64,000 bases of DNA from Bactrocera neohumeralis. Its lineage: Eukaryota; Arthropoda; Insecta; Diptera; Tephritidae. The stretch covers positions 46,508,264-46,572,263 of the forward strand of contig NC_065923.1 of the NCBI RefSeq assembly GCF_024586455.1, written 5' to 3'. The notes beneath the pieces were generated by a model. It saw only the letters and a program-made list of their open reading frames with translations. It was not told the DNA's origin and made no database searches. Positions 46,576-57,600 of this stretch are shown here, one piece after another; position 1 is the first letter of the stretch, and each line of letters opens with the position of its first letter. The translations under genes and the position numbers were made by a program.

Positions 46576-47394
46576 TTCATTAGATTCAGCAAAATTCTTC
46601 TATTCTCTCACAAGGTCGAATATCGAATTTATTGTTTTGTATTATACAACACGACTAAAAAAACGCAGAATTTACGAAAATGATATTTAATAATAATTGA
46701 TTTTATAGTTTGTTATTATTAAAACCTAATAAGTCACTACAATAATTATCCCTCAGCCCCAAATATGCCAATAATGATTCTTTAGTTCACGTAATAATGA
46801 CAAAGGATTCATACAATTACCGAACGAAAAGTTTATTTTTTGTTAAACAAGAAAAACGAAAAAAATATATTAGCAATAAAATCTGAATATCTTGTATACA
46901 CCAACTTACATATACACATAAATATATACTCTAATCCTTAAACGCAATACTTTTTTAATTATAGATATACTATACTCCTATTTATTAAGGTCCTTAAGAT
47001 CTTAAAAGCTTTAATTCGAGTAACTAGGTACTTGTATGTGTAAATATATATACATAATTATATAAGAAAAACGTTTTCTCTATGATATATTCGATAGTTT
47101 GAATTGTTGAAATTGGCGAATTAATAATACTAATATTCTACAATTTTTGTTTTTAAATCATAAATAATAGTTATGTAATATTTTTAATCAATAAATATTT
47201 ACTTTAAAACTTAGTTGTGTACAAATATTGAATCCTTCGTGTAGTAATGCTATTTCTAATTACAACAGCTTGACGGTTTATTATTCATTATTTAGAATCT
47301 TTACCTAGATCTCATCTACTCTCAGCACTCTATCCAGAATTGTGCCTGGCAACTAAAAATTTCGCGTTTGGTTGATTCTGGCATCCATGTTGGT
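46576..47394. other. Very AT-rich intergenic stretch
   Basis: Tracts of TATATA and poly-A; nothing recognisable. Confidence 0.4.
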
Positions 47395-48405
47395 CAAAAT
47401 ACAGCTTACGAGTTTACAACAGTGCGCCAGTCGATCCTTCTTTTCGCTGTTTGGGGCCAATTGGAGATTCCAACTGTAGCCAAATCCTTCTCTACCTGGT
47501 ATTTCCAACGGATGATGAGGTCTTTCTCTTCCTCTGCTTCCCACGGCGAATACTTTCAGAGCTAGAGTGTTTTCGTCCATTCGGACAACATGACCTAGTC
47601 AGCGTAGCCGCTGCCAACGCGCAAAGGATCATACATCTTTCGCAGAACCTTTCTCTCAAAAACTTGAAACGTCCACGACCATTCCTCTGCACCATATTTC
47701 AGAACGGGGATGATAAGTGACTTGTGTGACTTGTAGAATTTGGTCTTTGTTCGTCAATTGCCTATTCAGTCCGAAGTAGCACGTGTTGGCACAGCCGTTC
47801 CGATTAGTTGTTGTTAATGGGTTCCAAGATAGTCCAAATTATCTACATTATGCTGTTAACAGTGACGATGTGGTGGTGACGTTAACTACCAGATACATTT
47901 TTCGTGCTGTCAAAAGTTTTGAAAAATTCATACATACGAAGAAGTGGTGTGTTTGAAATCGAATCTGTGTGTCTTTTCACGGGTATTTTCCAAGATTTGG
48001 CGAATGGTGAATATTTGGTCAGTTGTTGATTTTCGAGGCCTGAAGCCACACTGATAATGTGCAATCAATTTGTTGATTGTACTCTTTAATCTTGCACACA
48101 GTACGCTCGATAGATTCTTATATGCGATGTTGAGGAGGCTTGTCCCGCGAAAGTTTGCGCAGCTTGTAGAGTCTCTCTTTTTGTGGATTAGGCAGAGCTC
48201 ACTTAAATTACAATCTTCAGGCATGCTTTCGTCCGGCCATATTCTACAAAGAAGTTGATGCATGCTCCTTATCAGTTCTTCGCCGCCGTATTTGAATAGC
48301 TCGGCCGCCAATCCATCGGCCCTGCCGCTTTGTTGTTCTTCTATTCGAACTTCATGGTCGAGCAATGGAACGTCCACTCCATCGTCATCGATTGGGGAAT
48401 CGAAA
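47395..48405 (-). mobile_element. RTE LINE with reverse-transcriptase segment and 3' tail
   Basis: The minus frame 48491-47928 carries 'GRADGLAAELFKYGGEELIR' (the A/PGxDGxxAE start of RTE reverse transcriptase), 'RIWPDESMPEDCNLSELCLI', 'HKKRDSTSCANFRGTSLLNI', 'LIAHYQCGFRPRKSTTDQIF' (QxGFRPxRSTxDQIF block) and 'IRQILE'. The catalytic YADD part is missing. After a deletion the sequence resumes with the C-terminal tail (47695-47400). The frame is fused at its start to mariner sequence (48410 on), so it cannot be a functional protein. Confidence 0.85.
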
Positions 48406-48409
48406 CTCA

Positions 48410-48760
48410 TCACCAGTAATAATACGTTACATAACATCCTGGTAGTCGGACAGCTTTGTTTCACAAACGTTAACGCGACGCTGTTTTCCAACTATGCCAG
48501 TAAGATCTCTGACTGTTCATCGTCGATTCTCAAGCACAAATCCCTTTATTTTATTGACGTGTTGATCATCAGTTGATGTTGATGGCCGTTCTGGACGAGG
48601 TTCGTCGTCAACGCTTTCGACTCTTTGAATAATCTGTACCAATCAAAAACACTCGCGACGAACAATTATCACCGAGGGTCTTTTCCAACATGAACTGAAC
48701 GTTTCGGCAGTAGAAATTAGATCCGCACACAAAATTAAATAATTTCAGTCATCTTAAAAA
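48410..48760 (-). mobile_element. Mariner (SETMAR-like) N-terminal fragment
   Basis: Minus-strand text gives 'RPERPSTSTDDQHVNKIKG', 'ENRR', then a jump to 'RVNVCETKLSDYQDVM', so the part between the helix-turn-helix linker and the start of the catalytic domain is shortened. It abuts the RTE reverse transcriptase at about 48405. Confidence 0.7.
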
Positions 48761-49396
48761 TCGCCGAATGCACTTTTTGTGCTTCACAAAAATTATTTTG
48801 ATATGACATTTGGCACATATGTCACTGCCAGTCATATATGTAAGTCTAGAAAAATATTTCGACGAATGGGTTTTCGCAAAAAATTTCTATTAAAATTTAC
48901 TCACTCTAGTACACATTTAAAGTTTTAAAATATTCTCAGAAAATGTAAAGTTAATCCTGCAAATATTTTCGGATATACGAGCTTATTTACAACAACAATC
49001 TCAATCTCACAAACACCATCGAGGAACTGCTATGAATCAAATTTGTTGCATATCGATTCGGTAAGTGCTGAGAGATGGAAATTGTGTTGCCACGCCCAAT
49101 GTCAAATTTTTGAAGGTAACATTTACAGCCACGCTGCTTTGCTTTTATAACGAATTAAATGAAGTTCAGATCATTTTCCCCACTTTGTTTCCATTGGCCA
49201 TCTATGCTGGATGTGTCTTATTCTATGTTTTATTTTCGAAATAACCGACTGACATTTAAAACCTTTGATATGCATACATACATACAAATATTATTCAAAA
49301 CATAAGCAGACTCAAAACAGAAAATTGTATTTGTCATTTGGTCGGAAAAATAAAAATAAATTATTTATCTTCTTACGAGAATTTCGGCATATAACA
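48761..49396. other. 5' flank of the mitochondrial carrier gene
   Basis: No other exon is recognised. The open frame running upstream from ATG 49397 to 49265 has no carrier-like content, so it is treated as 5' untranslated. No clear core promoter motif could be assigned. Confidence 0.4.
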
Positions 49397-51473
49397 ATGA
49401 CTGATAATATACAAGTTCCTAATGAGTTTTCCGATGCGCCATCGAAAGCAGAAGGCGGTTGGTGGCGCCATTCCCTGGCTGGCGGTTTAGCCGGAGTTGT
49501 TTCGCGTACAAGCACAGCGCCGATTGACCGGATAAAACTATATATGCAGGTATAAAATGGCTGAGACAGCATGTCGTTCTTTAATTTTTTCATAATGCTT
49601 CCGCGTGCAGGTGCAAACTCAGAAAACCTCCTTACTTGATAGTGCGAATTATATGATTAAAACCGGTGGCATACGCAGTATGTGGCGTGGTAATGGCGTT
49701 AATGTTTTAAAAATCGGTTCTGATTCGGCTATAAAGTTCACAATCTACGAGAAAGTGAAGCATTACATCAGAATAGAGCGGAAGTCATCGCAAGAAGAAA
49801 TGACTATGGGTGAAAGATTCATTGCAGGTGCCATAGCTGGTAGCATCTCGCAAACAACCGTTTACCCCTTCGATGTCTTGAAGACCCGTCTGGCATTGCG
49901 CACAACCAGCGAACATCGTGGATTATTTGCTTTAATTAAAAATATTTATTTAGCAGAAGGCGTGCGAAGTTTTTACAATGGCTACACAATTAATTTGCTG
50001 GGTGTCTTACCATATGCCGGCATAGATCTGGCCCTATATGAAACTTTGAAAACGTATTTAGCCGGCGAAAAAACAAATAAGCAACCGAATTCAATCATTT
50101 TATTAGTCTGCGGTGCGATGTCCAGTGCAGTGGGCCAACTTATAACGTACCCTTGCTCATTAATACGTACAAGGATCCAAGCTCAAAGTGAGTGCGAGGC
50201 AAAACCTTTAATTTTTATGCGCAAAACAGGGTATATTAAGTTTGCCGCGAACTTTTTAACAGAGATAAATGAGCAGCATAACGAACTGGGTCGGTTTAAC
50301 CATGTCCATCTGACTATCGGTATATCTTCTTCTTCATTGGCGAGGGCACCACTTACACATCTAATTGGAGATTCCAAGCGTAACCAGGTCTTTATCCACC
50401 TGCGCCTTCCAACGGAGTGGAGGTCTTCCTCTTCCTCTGCTTCCCCCGGCAGGTACTGCGTCGAATACTTTCAGAGCTGGATTGTTTTCATCCATCCGGA
50501 CAACATGACCTAGCCAACGTAGCCGCTGTCTATTAATTCGCTAAACTATGTCAATGTCGTTTTATATCTCGTACAACTCATTGTTTCATCGACTGCGGTA
50601 TTCGCCATTACCAACGCGCAAAGCGCAACAAATCTTCCGTAGAACATTTCTCTCAAAACTAGAGACGCCGACTAATCAGATGTTGTCATCGTCCATGCCT
50701 CTACACTATATAATAGGACGGGGATAATGAGTAGAATTTGTTTTCTGTTCGTCGAGAGGGGACTTTACTTCTCAATTGCCTACTCAGTCCGAAGTAGCAC
50801 CTGTTGGCAAGAGTTATTCGGCATTAGATTTCGACATTGTTGTTGGTGTTGATACTGATTCCAAATTGTTCAGAACGGATCAATATACCGAATAAAAACC
50901 GACTGTGGTTCCGACGAGTGTTGTTGGGGAAAAAAGAAGGTGCGACACTGATCATTTATACATAAATATACTTTATAGGGTCTTCCATGTTTTTTTCGCG
51001 GTGTTCCAAACTTCGTGACACACGAAATAGCCCTGTTCAGGGTATAAAGATCGTTTTTCTTCTTAATTAAGCTTTTACGTCAAATAATGAGGCTAGAAAG
51101 AACTAGAAAACCCTTTGGATGCAAACTGTTGGCTTTATCCGTCAGATTCAGTTATATATAGTTTGCACCTACGAAGGGCCTTGTAGGTTTGGTTCAGCCG
51201 AAGTTAACTCTTTTTTTGTTTATTAAAGATAAATAAAAATCTCTTTAATCTCTTGCAGTTGTTCCAAGAACTGAACGTCGCACAGTTATCACAAAGCGAC
51301 CTGTAAGTAGATTAACAACGATTGGAATAGTTAAATCAATTCTCGCCAACGAAGGTTTTTCTGGATTGTATCGTGGATTATTCATAAATTTAGCCAAAGT
51401 ATTGCCTGCTGTTTGTATTAGTTATGTGGTATACGAGTATTCAATTCAAATGTTAGGCGTATCTATGAGCTAA
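49397..51473 (+). CDS. Mitochondrial carrier of the SCaMC/SLC25A24 (ATP-Mg/Pi) group, short form without EF hands
   Basis: Exons 49397-49549, 49611-50187 and 51259-51473 join in frame across GT-AG introns to give 314 residues. Three carrier repeats are visible. Repeat 1 has 'VSRTSTAPIDRIKLYMQ' (PxDxxK), repeat 2 'TVYPFDVLKTRLAL' (PxDxxK) and repeat 3 'ITYPCSLIRTRIQAQ' (P-C-S-L-I-R). The acidic residue of repeat 3 is absent, as is usual in SCaMC proteins. 'WWRHSLAGGLAGVVSRTSTA', 'NLLGVLPYAGIDLALYE' and 'VLPAVCISYVVYE' are diagnostic for this group. Such carriers sit in the inner mitochondrial membrane and exchange ATP-Mg for phosphate; the Ca-binding N-terminal half of canonical members is missing. 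The start is the ATG closest upstream of the first repeat. Intron 2 (1071 bp) contains RTE and hairpin-repeat DNA. Whether an upstream EF-hand exon exists outside the surveyed DNA is unknown. Confidence 0.9.
50318..50890 (-). mobile_element. RTE LINE 3' part in intron 2 of the carrier gene
   Basis: Begins near the RTE tip (CATTGGCGAGGGCACCACTT, degenerate). Read on the minus strand, it contains the AGGTCATGTTGTCCGGATGG and CCTCCACTCCGTTGGAAGG segments of the element tail up to the connector region. It is antisense to the host gene. On the plus strand it keeps the carrier frame open from the donor to 50513. Confidence 0.75.
50940..51225. repeat. Dispersed hairpin repeat (form A) pieces in carrier intron 2
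   Basis: ACTGATCATTTATACATAAA, ACTTTATAGGGTCTTCC, CAAACTTCGTGACACACGAA and CCCTGTTCAGGGTATAAAG match 61850-61950. A second end, with a degraded GGTTCAGCCGAAG hairpin half and TTAACTC...TTGTTTATT at 51195-51225, lies in the opposite sense. Confidence 0.65.
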
Positions 51474-51526
51474 TTTTTAAAGAGTTGATCGCAACGCATA
51501 AAGTTTATTTGTAAGTATAGTTTTAA

Positions 51527-51532
51527 AATAAA
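51527..51532 (+). terminator. Polyadenylation signal AATAAA of the carrier gene
   Basis: AATAAA lies 54 bases after the TAA, with further AATAAA-like hexamers within the next 30 bases. Confidence 0.5.
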
Positions 51533-51804
51533 AAGTGCAATAATAATTGCTAAATAAATAATCAAACCAATTTCTTTTATTACCAAATATTTCGATAAAT
51601 CATCAGGACAAAAATATATGTTGGCTATAATCCGATATTAATTCTGTCATACGCGCTTAAATAGAAATTTGACATCTACAGATGAATAAATTGTAGTTTT
51701 AAGTTCGATTTGGGCGGTGCCAAGCCTATCGTCCAAATTTGACACCGGCTCCCATAAAGCCTTTTGTACCATCTTGGTTGTAAATAGATGCCCTACCTAA
51801 CATG

Positions 51805-52262
51805 ATTTCTTTCTTTCTTTATTGGCGTAGACACCGCTTACACCGCTTACACGGCTATTGCCGAATTTAAACAGCGCGGCTGTTGCCAATCGTTCTTCGC
51901 TTTCCCTGTTTGGCACCAATTGGAGATTTCAAGCGAAGCCAGGACCTTCTCCACCTGGTCTTTCCAACGGAGTAGAGGTCTCTCCCTTTTCCTCTTCTTC
52001 ACCCAGCGGGTAGTGCGTCGAATACTCTCAGAGCAGGAGTGTTTTCATCCATTGGAACTACATGACCTAGCCAGCGCAGCCGCTGTCTTTTAATTCGCTG
52101 AACTATGTCAATGTCGTCGCACATTTCGTACAGCTTATCGTTTCAACGACTGTGGTATTCGCCGTTGCCAATATGCAAAAAAATCCGCAGAACCTTTCTT
52201 TCGAAAACTCGCAACGCCGACTCATCAGTTATTGTCATTGTCCAAGCCTCTGCACCATATAT
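51805..52262 (-). mobile_element. RTE LINE 3' part
   Basis: Opens with the RTE tip TTATTGGCGTAGACACCGCT and a duplicated ACACCGCTTAC. It continues through the tail segments (TCCACCTGGTCTTTCCAACG, ACATGACCTAGCCAGCGCAG) to the ACTCGCAACGCCGACTCATC region, where it is cut by the AT microsatellite. Minus orientation, 5'-truncated, not translatable throughout. Confidence 0.78.
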
Positions 52263-52284
52263 ATATATATATATATATATATAT
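52256..52284. repeat. (AT)n microsatellite
   Basis: About 13 uninterrupted AT units at the broken 5' edge of an RTE copy. Confidence 0.9.
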
Positions 52285-52379
52285 TCCAAAAAAATTTAAA
52301 AGTTTTATTAATAAAACATAAATCCTTCTTTCTTATTCAAATCTAAAATAAATTTTTCAAATAAAATATTTCAGTTTGT

Positions 52380-52500
52380 AAAAATTGGACTACTGGCTTA
52401 AAAGATTTTTTATTTCGGGAGTTAACAACCCTACTGTTGCAATCTGAACACTTACAACTTTATCCCAATGTTTTACATTATTGACGGTATACATACTTAG
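52380..52500. mobile_element. Isolated mariner terminal fragment
   Basis: TTTATTTCGGGAGTTAACAA, CCCTACTGTTGCAATCTGAA and CACTTACAACTTTATCCC form the inverse of the right end of the element at 20880-20985. It lacks the RTE insertion present there and serves as the empty site. No transposase follows. Confidence 0.65.
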
Positions 52501-52514
52501 ATCATTTTGATATA

Positions 52515-53419
52515 TAGGGTTTGTCCAGAAAGTAATAGGACTGAGTCGATTTAAAACAAATTATTGAACCAATCGTTACAATTCTTTTAAACTAGGCTCC
52601 TTTTGCATCGATGCAGCACTGCCAGCGCGATTTCCAAGCATTGAAGGCGTCACGGAAGGCACGGAATAGCCTTGACAGCCGAGGTGCATGCTGCTTGGAT
52701 CCCCCTGTCGTCTCAAAAAAAAGGAAGATTGCCTCTTTGTCTCGGGATCATACTCAATGATCCATGAGTAGTCACCTGTGGTTACGTTATTCAAAAACTG
52801 GCGGTCACTTTAACCAATGTTCAAATTTTTTTGGCACACTTCCACTCGCCGCAATTTCTGGTCGTCAATGAACACTTTTGGGACCATCTTCACGTACACT
52901 TTACGCATTTTCAAGTGCTCCGTCACAATGTCATGAACCACAGATTTTGATAAATTTAACATTTGGGCAATTTAACGAATACTTAGTCCACGGTCTGAGT
53001 TCAAAACTTTGCGCACGCGAGTCACATTGTCGGTGTTTGTCGAAGTCGCAGGTCTCCCAGCACGGTCACGGTTTTTCCCGGCCCTCAAAAAGGTCTGGTG
53101 CCACCGAAACACACCACTTCTTGCTAAAGCAAACATCTGGGTAAGACTGCTTGACCATATCAAACGTCTCTGTCGTAGTTTTACCCAGTTTCACACAGAA
53201 TTTAATCGCGTCTTGTTAAAACGCCAATTTTCGGTAAGACCACTGCAGAAACACGTCGCGCAAAAGTGTTTGTCCTAATTTTCCAGGTGCTCGGAGACAA
53301 TTGACCAGCCGCTCGTTCGTTAGCTTGGAACGCCCTCTACCGAATCCAGTCGGTTCACGCACGCTCCAAAGTATAGTCGCGGCGGAGAAAATCAGTCCTT
53401 AATTTCCATACAAACTCTG
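52515..53419 (-). mobile_element. Mariner element, decayed sister of the 12.5-kb copy
   Basis: The tips TAGGGTTTGTCCAGAAAGTA (left) and CAAACTCTG-TA (right, degraded) frame about 905 bp. Minus frames give 'LARSGVFRWHQTFLRAG' and 'RDRAGRPATSTNTDNVTRVR' (53163-52972) and 'NNVTTGDYSWIIEYDPETKR' with the first Asp (52794 on), then the family C-terminus near 52600. Much of the catalytic centre is deleted. It directly abuts a second transposon at 53420. Confidence 0.85.
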
Positions 53420-54135
53420 TATCACACGATCTTGGTGGCCAATCGACCGGTCCAAAACGTGAAATTATCTGCTCAACGAAGTGTTCTCTCAATAAATCCA
53501 TTGATTGCTGCGATGTGTGGGAAGTGGCGCCATCTTGTTGAAACCAAATGTCGCCGAGATCTCGAGCTTTAATTTCAGGTAGCAATTAGTCGGTTATCAT
53601 GGCGCGATAACAGTCGTCATTGACGGTTACGTTGTCACCATCATCATCAAAGAAATATTAACCGATGATTCCACCGGAACACAAACCACACCAAACCGTT
53701 GTTTTTAAGTTCAGTCACAAGCTATATTTGTACACTTTCAATTTAAAATATCGACGTAAAATGCGCCAAGTCGTTCCATACGTCAGTCCGAGTTCTGCGG
53801 CGCCGAATGGACTTTCCCCGGTCGTCGTGTACACTCTTAGCTGCTATATTTCGAGTATTATACAATAATGAATGCTGGTTCTCAAGATGGGTGATGGTAT
53901 TGCTAATAGTATGCTCAGTAGGCCGATTATGTTGATCATAAGTTGAGCGAAACGCGCGAAACACATTCTTTACAGAACGTGAATTTTCGTAATTAAGTTG
54001 AACGATTTGTAAAAGTTTTTCAGGCGTAAGTCTTTTCATGATGAAATGAAAAACAATATTGAACAAAAATAACATGACACAACTCACTCGCGATCTGTCA
54101 AAAAAAGAGTATCTCTACTTGGATCACTCGTTATT
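53420..54135 (-). mobile_element. DUF4817/DDE_3 mariner-superfamily element, internally deleted
   Basis: The minus frame 54087-53743 contains 'MKRLTPEKLLQIVQLNYENS' and 'RSVKNVFRAFRSTYDQHNRP'. A jump follows to 'TTVWCGLC' near 53690 and then 'RDLGDIWFQQDGATSHTSQQ' and 'ISRFGPVDWPPRSCD' (53585-53430). The first catalytic block is deleted. The right tip, inverted, is GAGTGATCCAAGTAGAGATA at about 54110-54130. Its 3' end is cut where the adjacent mariner element ends. Confidence 0.8.
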
Positions 54136-54518
54136 TTTTGTAAGACCGATGTCCGTTAAGAATGCAGCAACCGCTGCTGAATAAACTGAAGTAGTTGTTA
54201 AAATTTGGCCTTACCAGTTGGCAGATCAGAGCCATTTTCGAAATACATATTTTTTGCATAAATAAAATTTGAGTATTAGAAATACTTAACTCGAAAAAGT
54301 TTACTTGAGTTATTCACTCTCGTCTTAGGCTCTCAAAGTAAATACAAGTAAATACATACCTACACATTTGAGTCTGTATCATTTCATCCTCTCAAAAATG
54401 ACAATAATGCTTGGCATTTACAAATTTTTAAAAAGTAATTCGCTTCAAAATTTATGAAACCAACTATTTTTTTTTTAATTTTTGCATTAAATAAATACTT
54501 TCGAATTGAAATTTCCGT

Positions 54519-54545
54519 GTGTGTGTGTTTGTGTGTGTGTCTAAA
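54519..54545. repeat. (GT)n microsatellite in the F-box gene 5' flank
   Basis: GTGTGTGTGTTTGTGTGTGT-type run just upstream of the coding start. It opens an upstream reading frame that is probably not translated. Confidence 0.8.
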
Positions 54546-54647
54546 TGTGTAACATTTCACGTTCTTCGCATGCATCTTAAAATTCCAATCAGCAAGCATA
54601 AAATTACTCCATTTGCATACATAATCTTCGTCTATTACCACTTTGGT

Positions 54648-57600
54648 ATGCCAAAATTAAAGTGTACACCCGCCAATGCTCAGGGCAGCGATGAACCAGT
54701 CGTTAAGATACCGCGTCGTCAACTGAGGTCTCGCCATCGCGAGGAAAATGCAAGTCCAACACTTAACCTGTGCGATCTGCCTATCGAGTTGCTGGAGAAG
54801 ATTATTGGCTACATAAATATTTGGCATCATAATCGCATACGTGGCACCTCCAAGCGCATGCGTGACGTCAACGACGCTTTCGTTATGCACGAGTTCAAAA
54901 AAGCTTTGCATAAATCCACACTTACGAATCCGCATAGCTACGAATGTGCTGCGCTGCAAACCATCGAACAGGCGACAGAGGTGTATGTGAAGTCCGGTTA
55001 TGAGTCCACTTTCTGTGGTTGCATACTGCCTATGCTGCGCAGCTCTTACAAAGATCCTTTCTGTCCGCAAGTTTTACAAATCAATACCTTCTTATTGCAC
55101 TTTTACGATATGGTCGATGAACTGATCGGTGATCGACGATCCCAACACGCAAGGCTGCTGTATAATTTGACGTTAATGCGGTTTTTTAAGGTTAGTCTAC
55201 CTGTAAGTTGGGTTATACTCTACTGACTGCTGACTTCCGTTCCGTATAACAATGTACATACTTAGCTTTATCAAATAGTTTTGCAGCCCTGTTGTATTTC
55301 CGGCTCAATTAACTGTGCCATTTTGATGCACTAGTCGTAGACCTTTTTATTATTGCTTTCAAACAATGCCCAGTTAGTCTGTATATACTTTTCCTGGACC
55401 TATTTAATAAGTCGTTAGTTCTTTTCTTGTTATATGTTTTCCATAACTGTTTAGTTATATTGAATTTTGTTATATTTTCCATCTGTTATTTGCATCTTTT
55501 TGAAATTGTATATTGAGCTATCTCCTAATCGATCCTAGCGGGCTTGGTATCAGCTCTACCTGGGATTCGTTTAGGAAAGCTCCTGCCTTTGCCAACTCGT
55601 CTGGTTTTCCGTTGCCAAAAATGTTCCTGTGGCCGGGAACCCAGATCAAGTCTAGATAAAGCTTGTCCTCTAGTGAGCTCAGTGCTTTCTTGCATTTAAG
55701 GACTATGCTGGAATTAGTAATGAGCAACGACAAGGCCGGGAGAGCTGCTTGGTTATTCAATAGAGCTTTGCAGGCCTTCTCTATGTCCAGTACTTCCCCT
55801 TGGAAAATGCTAGCCGAGTTCGGTAGATGGATAGAGGGAGAAATGTCCAGATCATTGGAATATACTCCCGTGCCTACTCCGCAATCTATTTTGGACCTGT
55901 CGGTATAGACTGAGATGGTATCTTCCTCCCCTCCAATATATACATATGTATATAATATTTAACTAGCGAAAATGTTCGATTTTAGATGAAGTTGAATTAC
56001 GCTTTTTGTTGAATATTATAATGATCGAGGGCGGTCCGATAAGTACTTAGCCTGCAGAAAACGGAAGAAAAACGATAAAGTCTCCATTTAGTTCGATACA
56101 GTTAAACCCGAAAGTGCTCTAAATCCTTCAACCTAAATAAATATTTGTATTCTGAAAAGTAGGTTTCCGAGGAACATTTCGCCTTCATAGTCTATCGACT
56201 TCTTTGGAGCAGATTCGTCTGATGTAATCCACTATTTCAACTATTTTTTACACCAATGAATCCATAATTCATCGTATGACGAAACGACACAGAAAATACT
56301 TAGAACTGTGCTTAAACCACGCTCAACACTGCTATAAAGTGTCTCACCGTTGCGATTGCTGTCCGGAAAGATCAATTGTGGCACATCTTTACCATATCCA
56401 ATATTTCACACTGAATAGAACCCACAGCGATTTCCCATGCAAATACAAAAAGTAAATTTCTCTAGCGACAGTGACGCCATCCAGAGACTAAGTACTTATA
56501 GGACCGCCATCATACAATCTGAAGTTAAGCAAACTTCAAAACTCCAGAATCTTTAATGTGACTCTACAACCGGTTGGTTGTGAAACTAACTAATCTTTCA
56601 TCTTTAAACCGAAGGTCTAAACTGCAATTACTTATAGTAAGTTTTCTATTCCATTGAGAAACAGTCGACGATGTATCGTATTAAGGAGATAAATGATTTT
56701 TACAGCTCTTTCCGGTTTCAACGCTTTTTCCAAGCCAAGGGATCGAATGCTTCAGAGAACTAAAACCCAGTGATGAAGTTTTGATTGGTCATTAAAGAAG
56801 AGGGTGGCATTGAAGTTGGGAAGCCTTTCTAGTTGCAAAGTGTAGTTGAGAATCATTCATCTTCTTCTTTATTGGCGTAGACACCGCTTACGCAGTTATA
56901 GCCGAGTTTACAACAGCGCGCATTTGCTTCCCTTCCTTGTCCAGTCTGGAGAAAGCTAACAACGCGATTGTTAAGGCCAAACATATAGATATCATCAGCG
57001 TACATCAGCAGCTGTACTCTCTTATAGAAGATTGTACCTTTTCTATTCAGCTCTCCAGCTCGAATTTTTTCATCCAGTAGTAGATTGAAGAAGTCGTCTT
57101 GTCTGAAACCTCGTTGGCATCAAACGGCTCGGAGAGGTTCTTCCCGATCCTGACAGAGCTTTTGGTATTGCTCAACGTCAATTTACACAACCGTATTAGT
57201 TTTGCGGGGATACCAAATTCAGACATCGCGGCATAAAGGCAGCTCCTTTTAGTATTTAAATCTTAAGTGTCTTCAGCGTGTCCCACTATTTGGCCTCTAA
57301 AGGGATCGCCGTGTTGCAACAGCCGCCTTATTCACCCGACATGTCACCCTGTGACTTTTTTTGTTTCCTAAAACAAAATCGGTGGTCAAAGGAACCCATT
57401 TTGAGTTGATTACGGACATCCAGGCGGCCGTGACGAGGGTACTCGCGGACATCTCAGTCGAAGCGTTTCAGAAATGTTACGATGCATGGAAAACGCGCTG
57501 GAATCGCTGTATATGTAGCTGCCCAAGGGGACTACTTTAAAGGGGATGGCAGAGTTGTAGAATAATTTTCAAATATACGGTTTTTATGGAATCAGTCTCA

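Noticed and set aside
54657..55070. 137-codon minus-strand frame
   Set aside because: Antisense to F-box exon 1, which has the domain signature and the splice-linked continuation.
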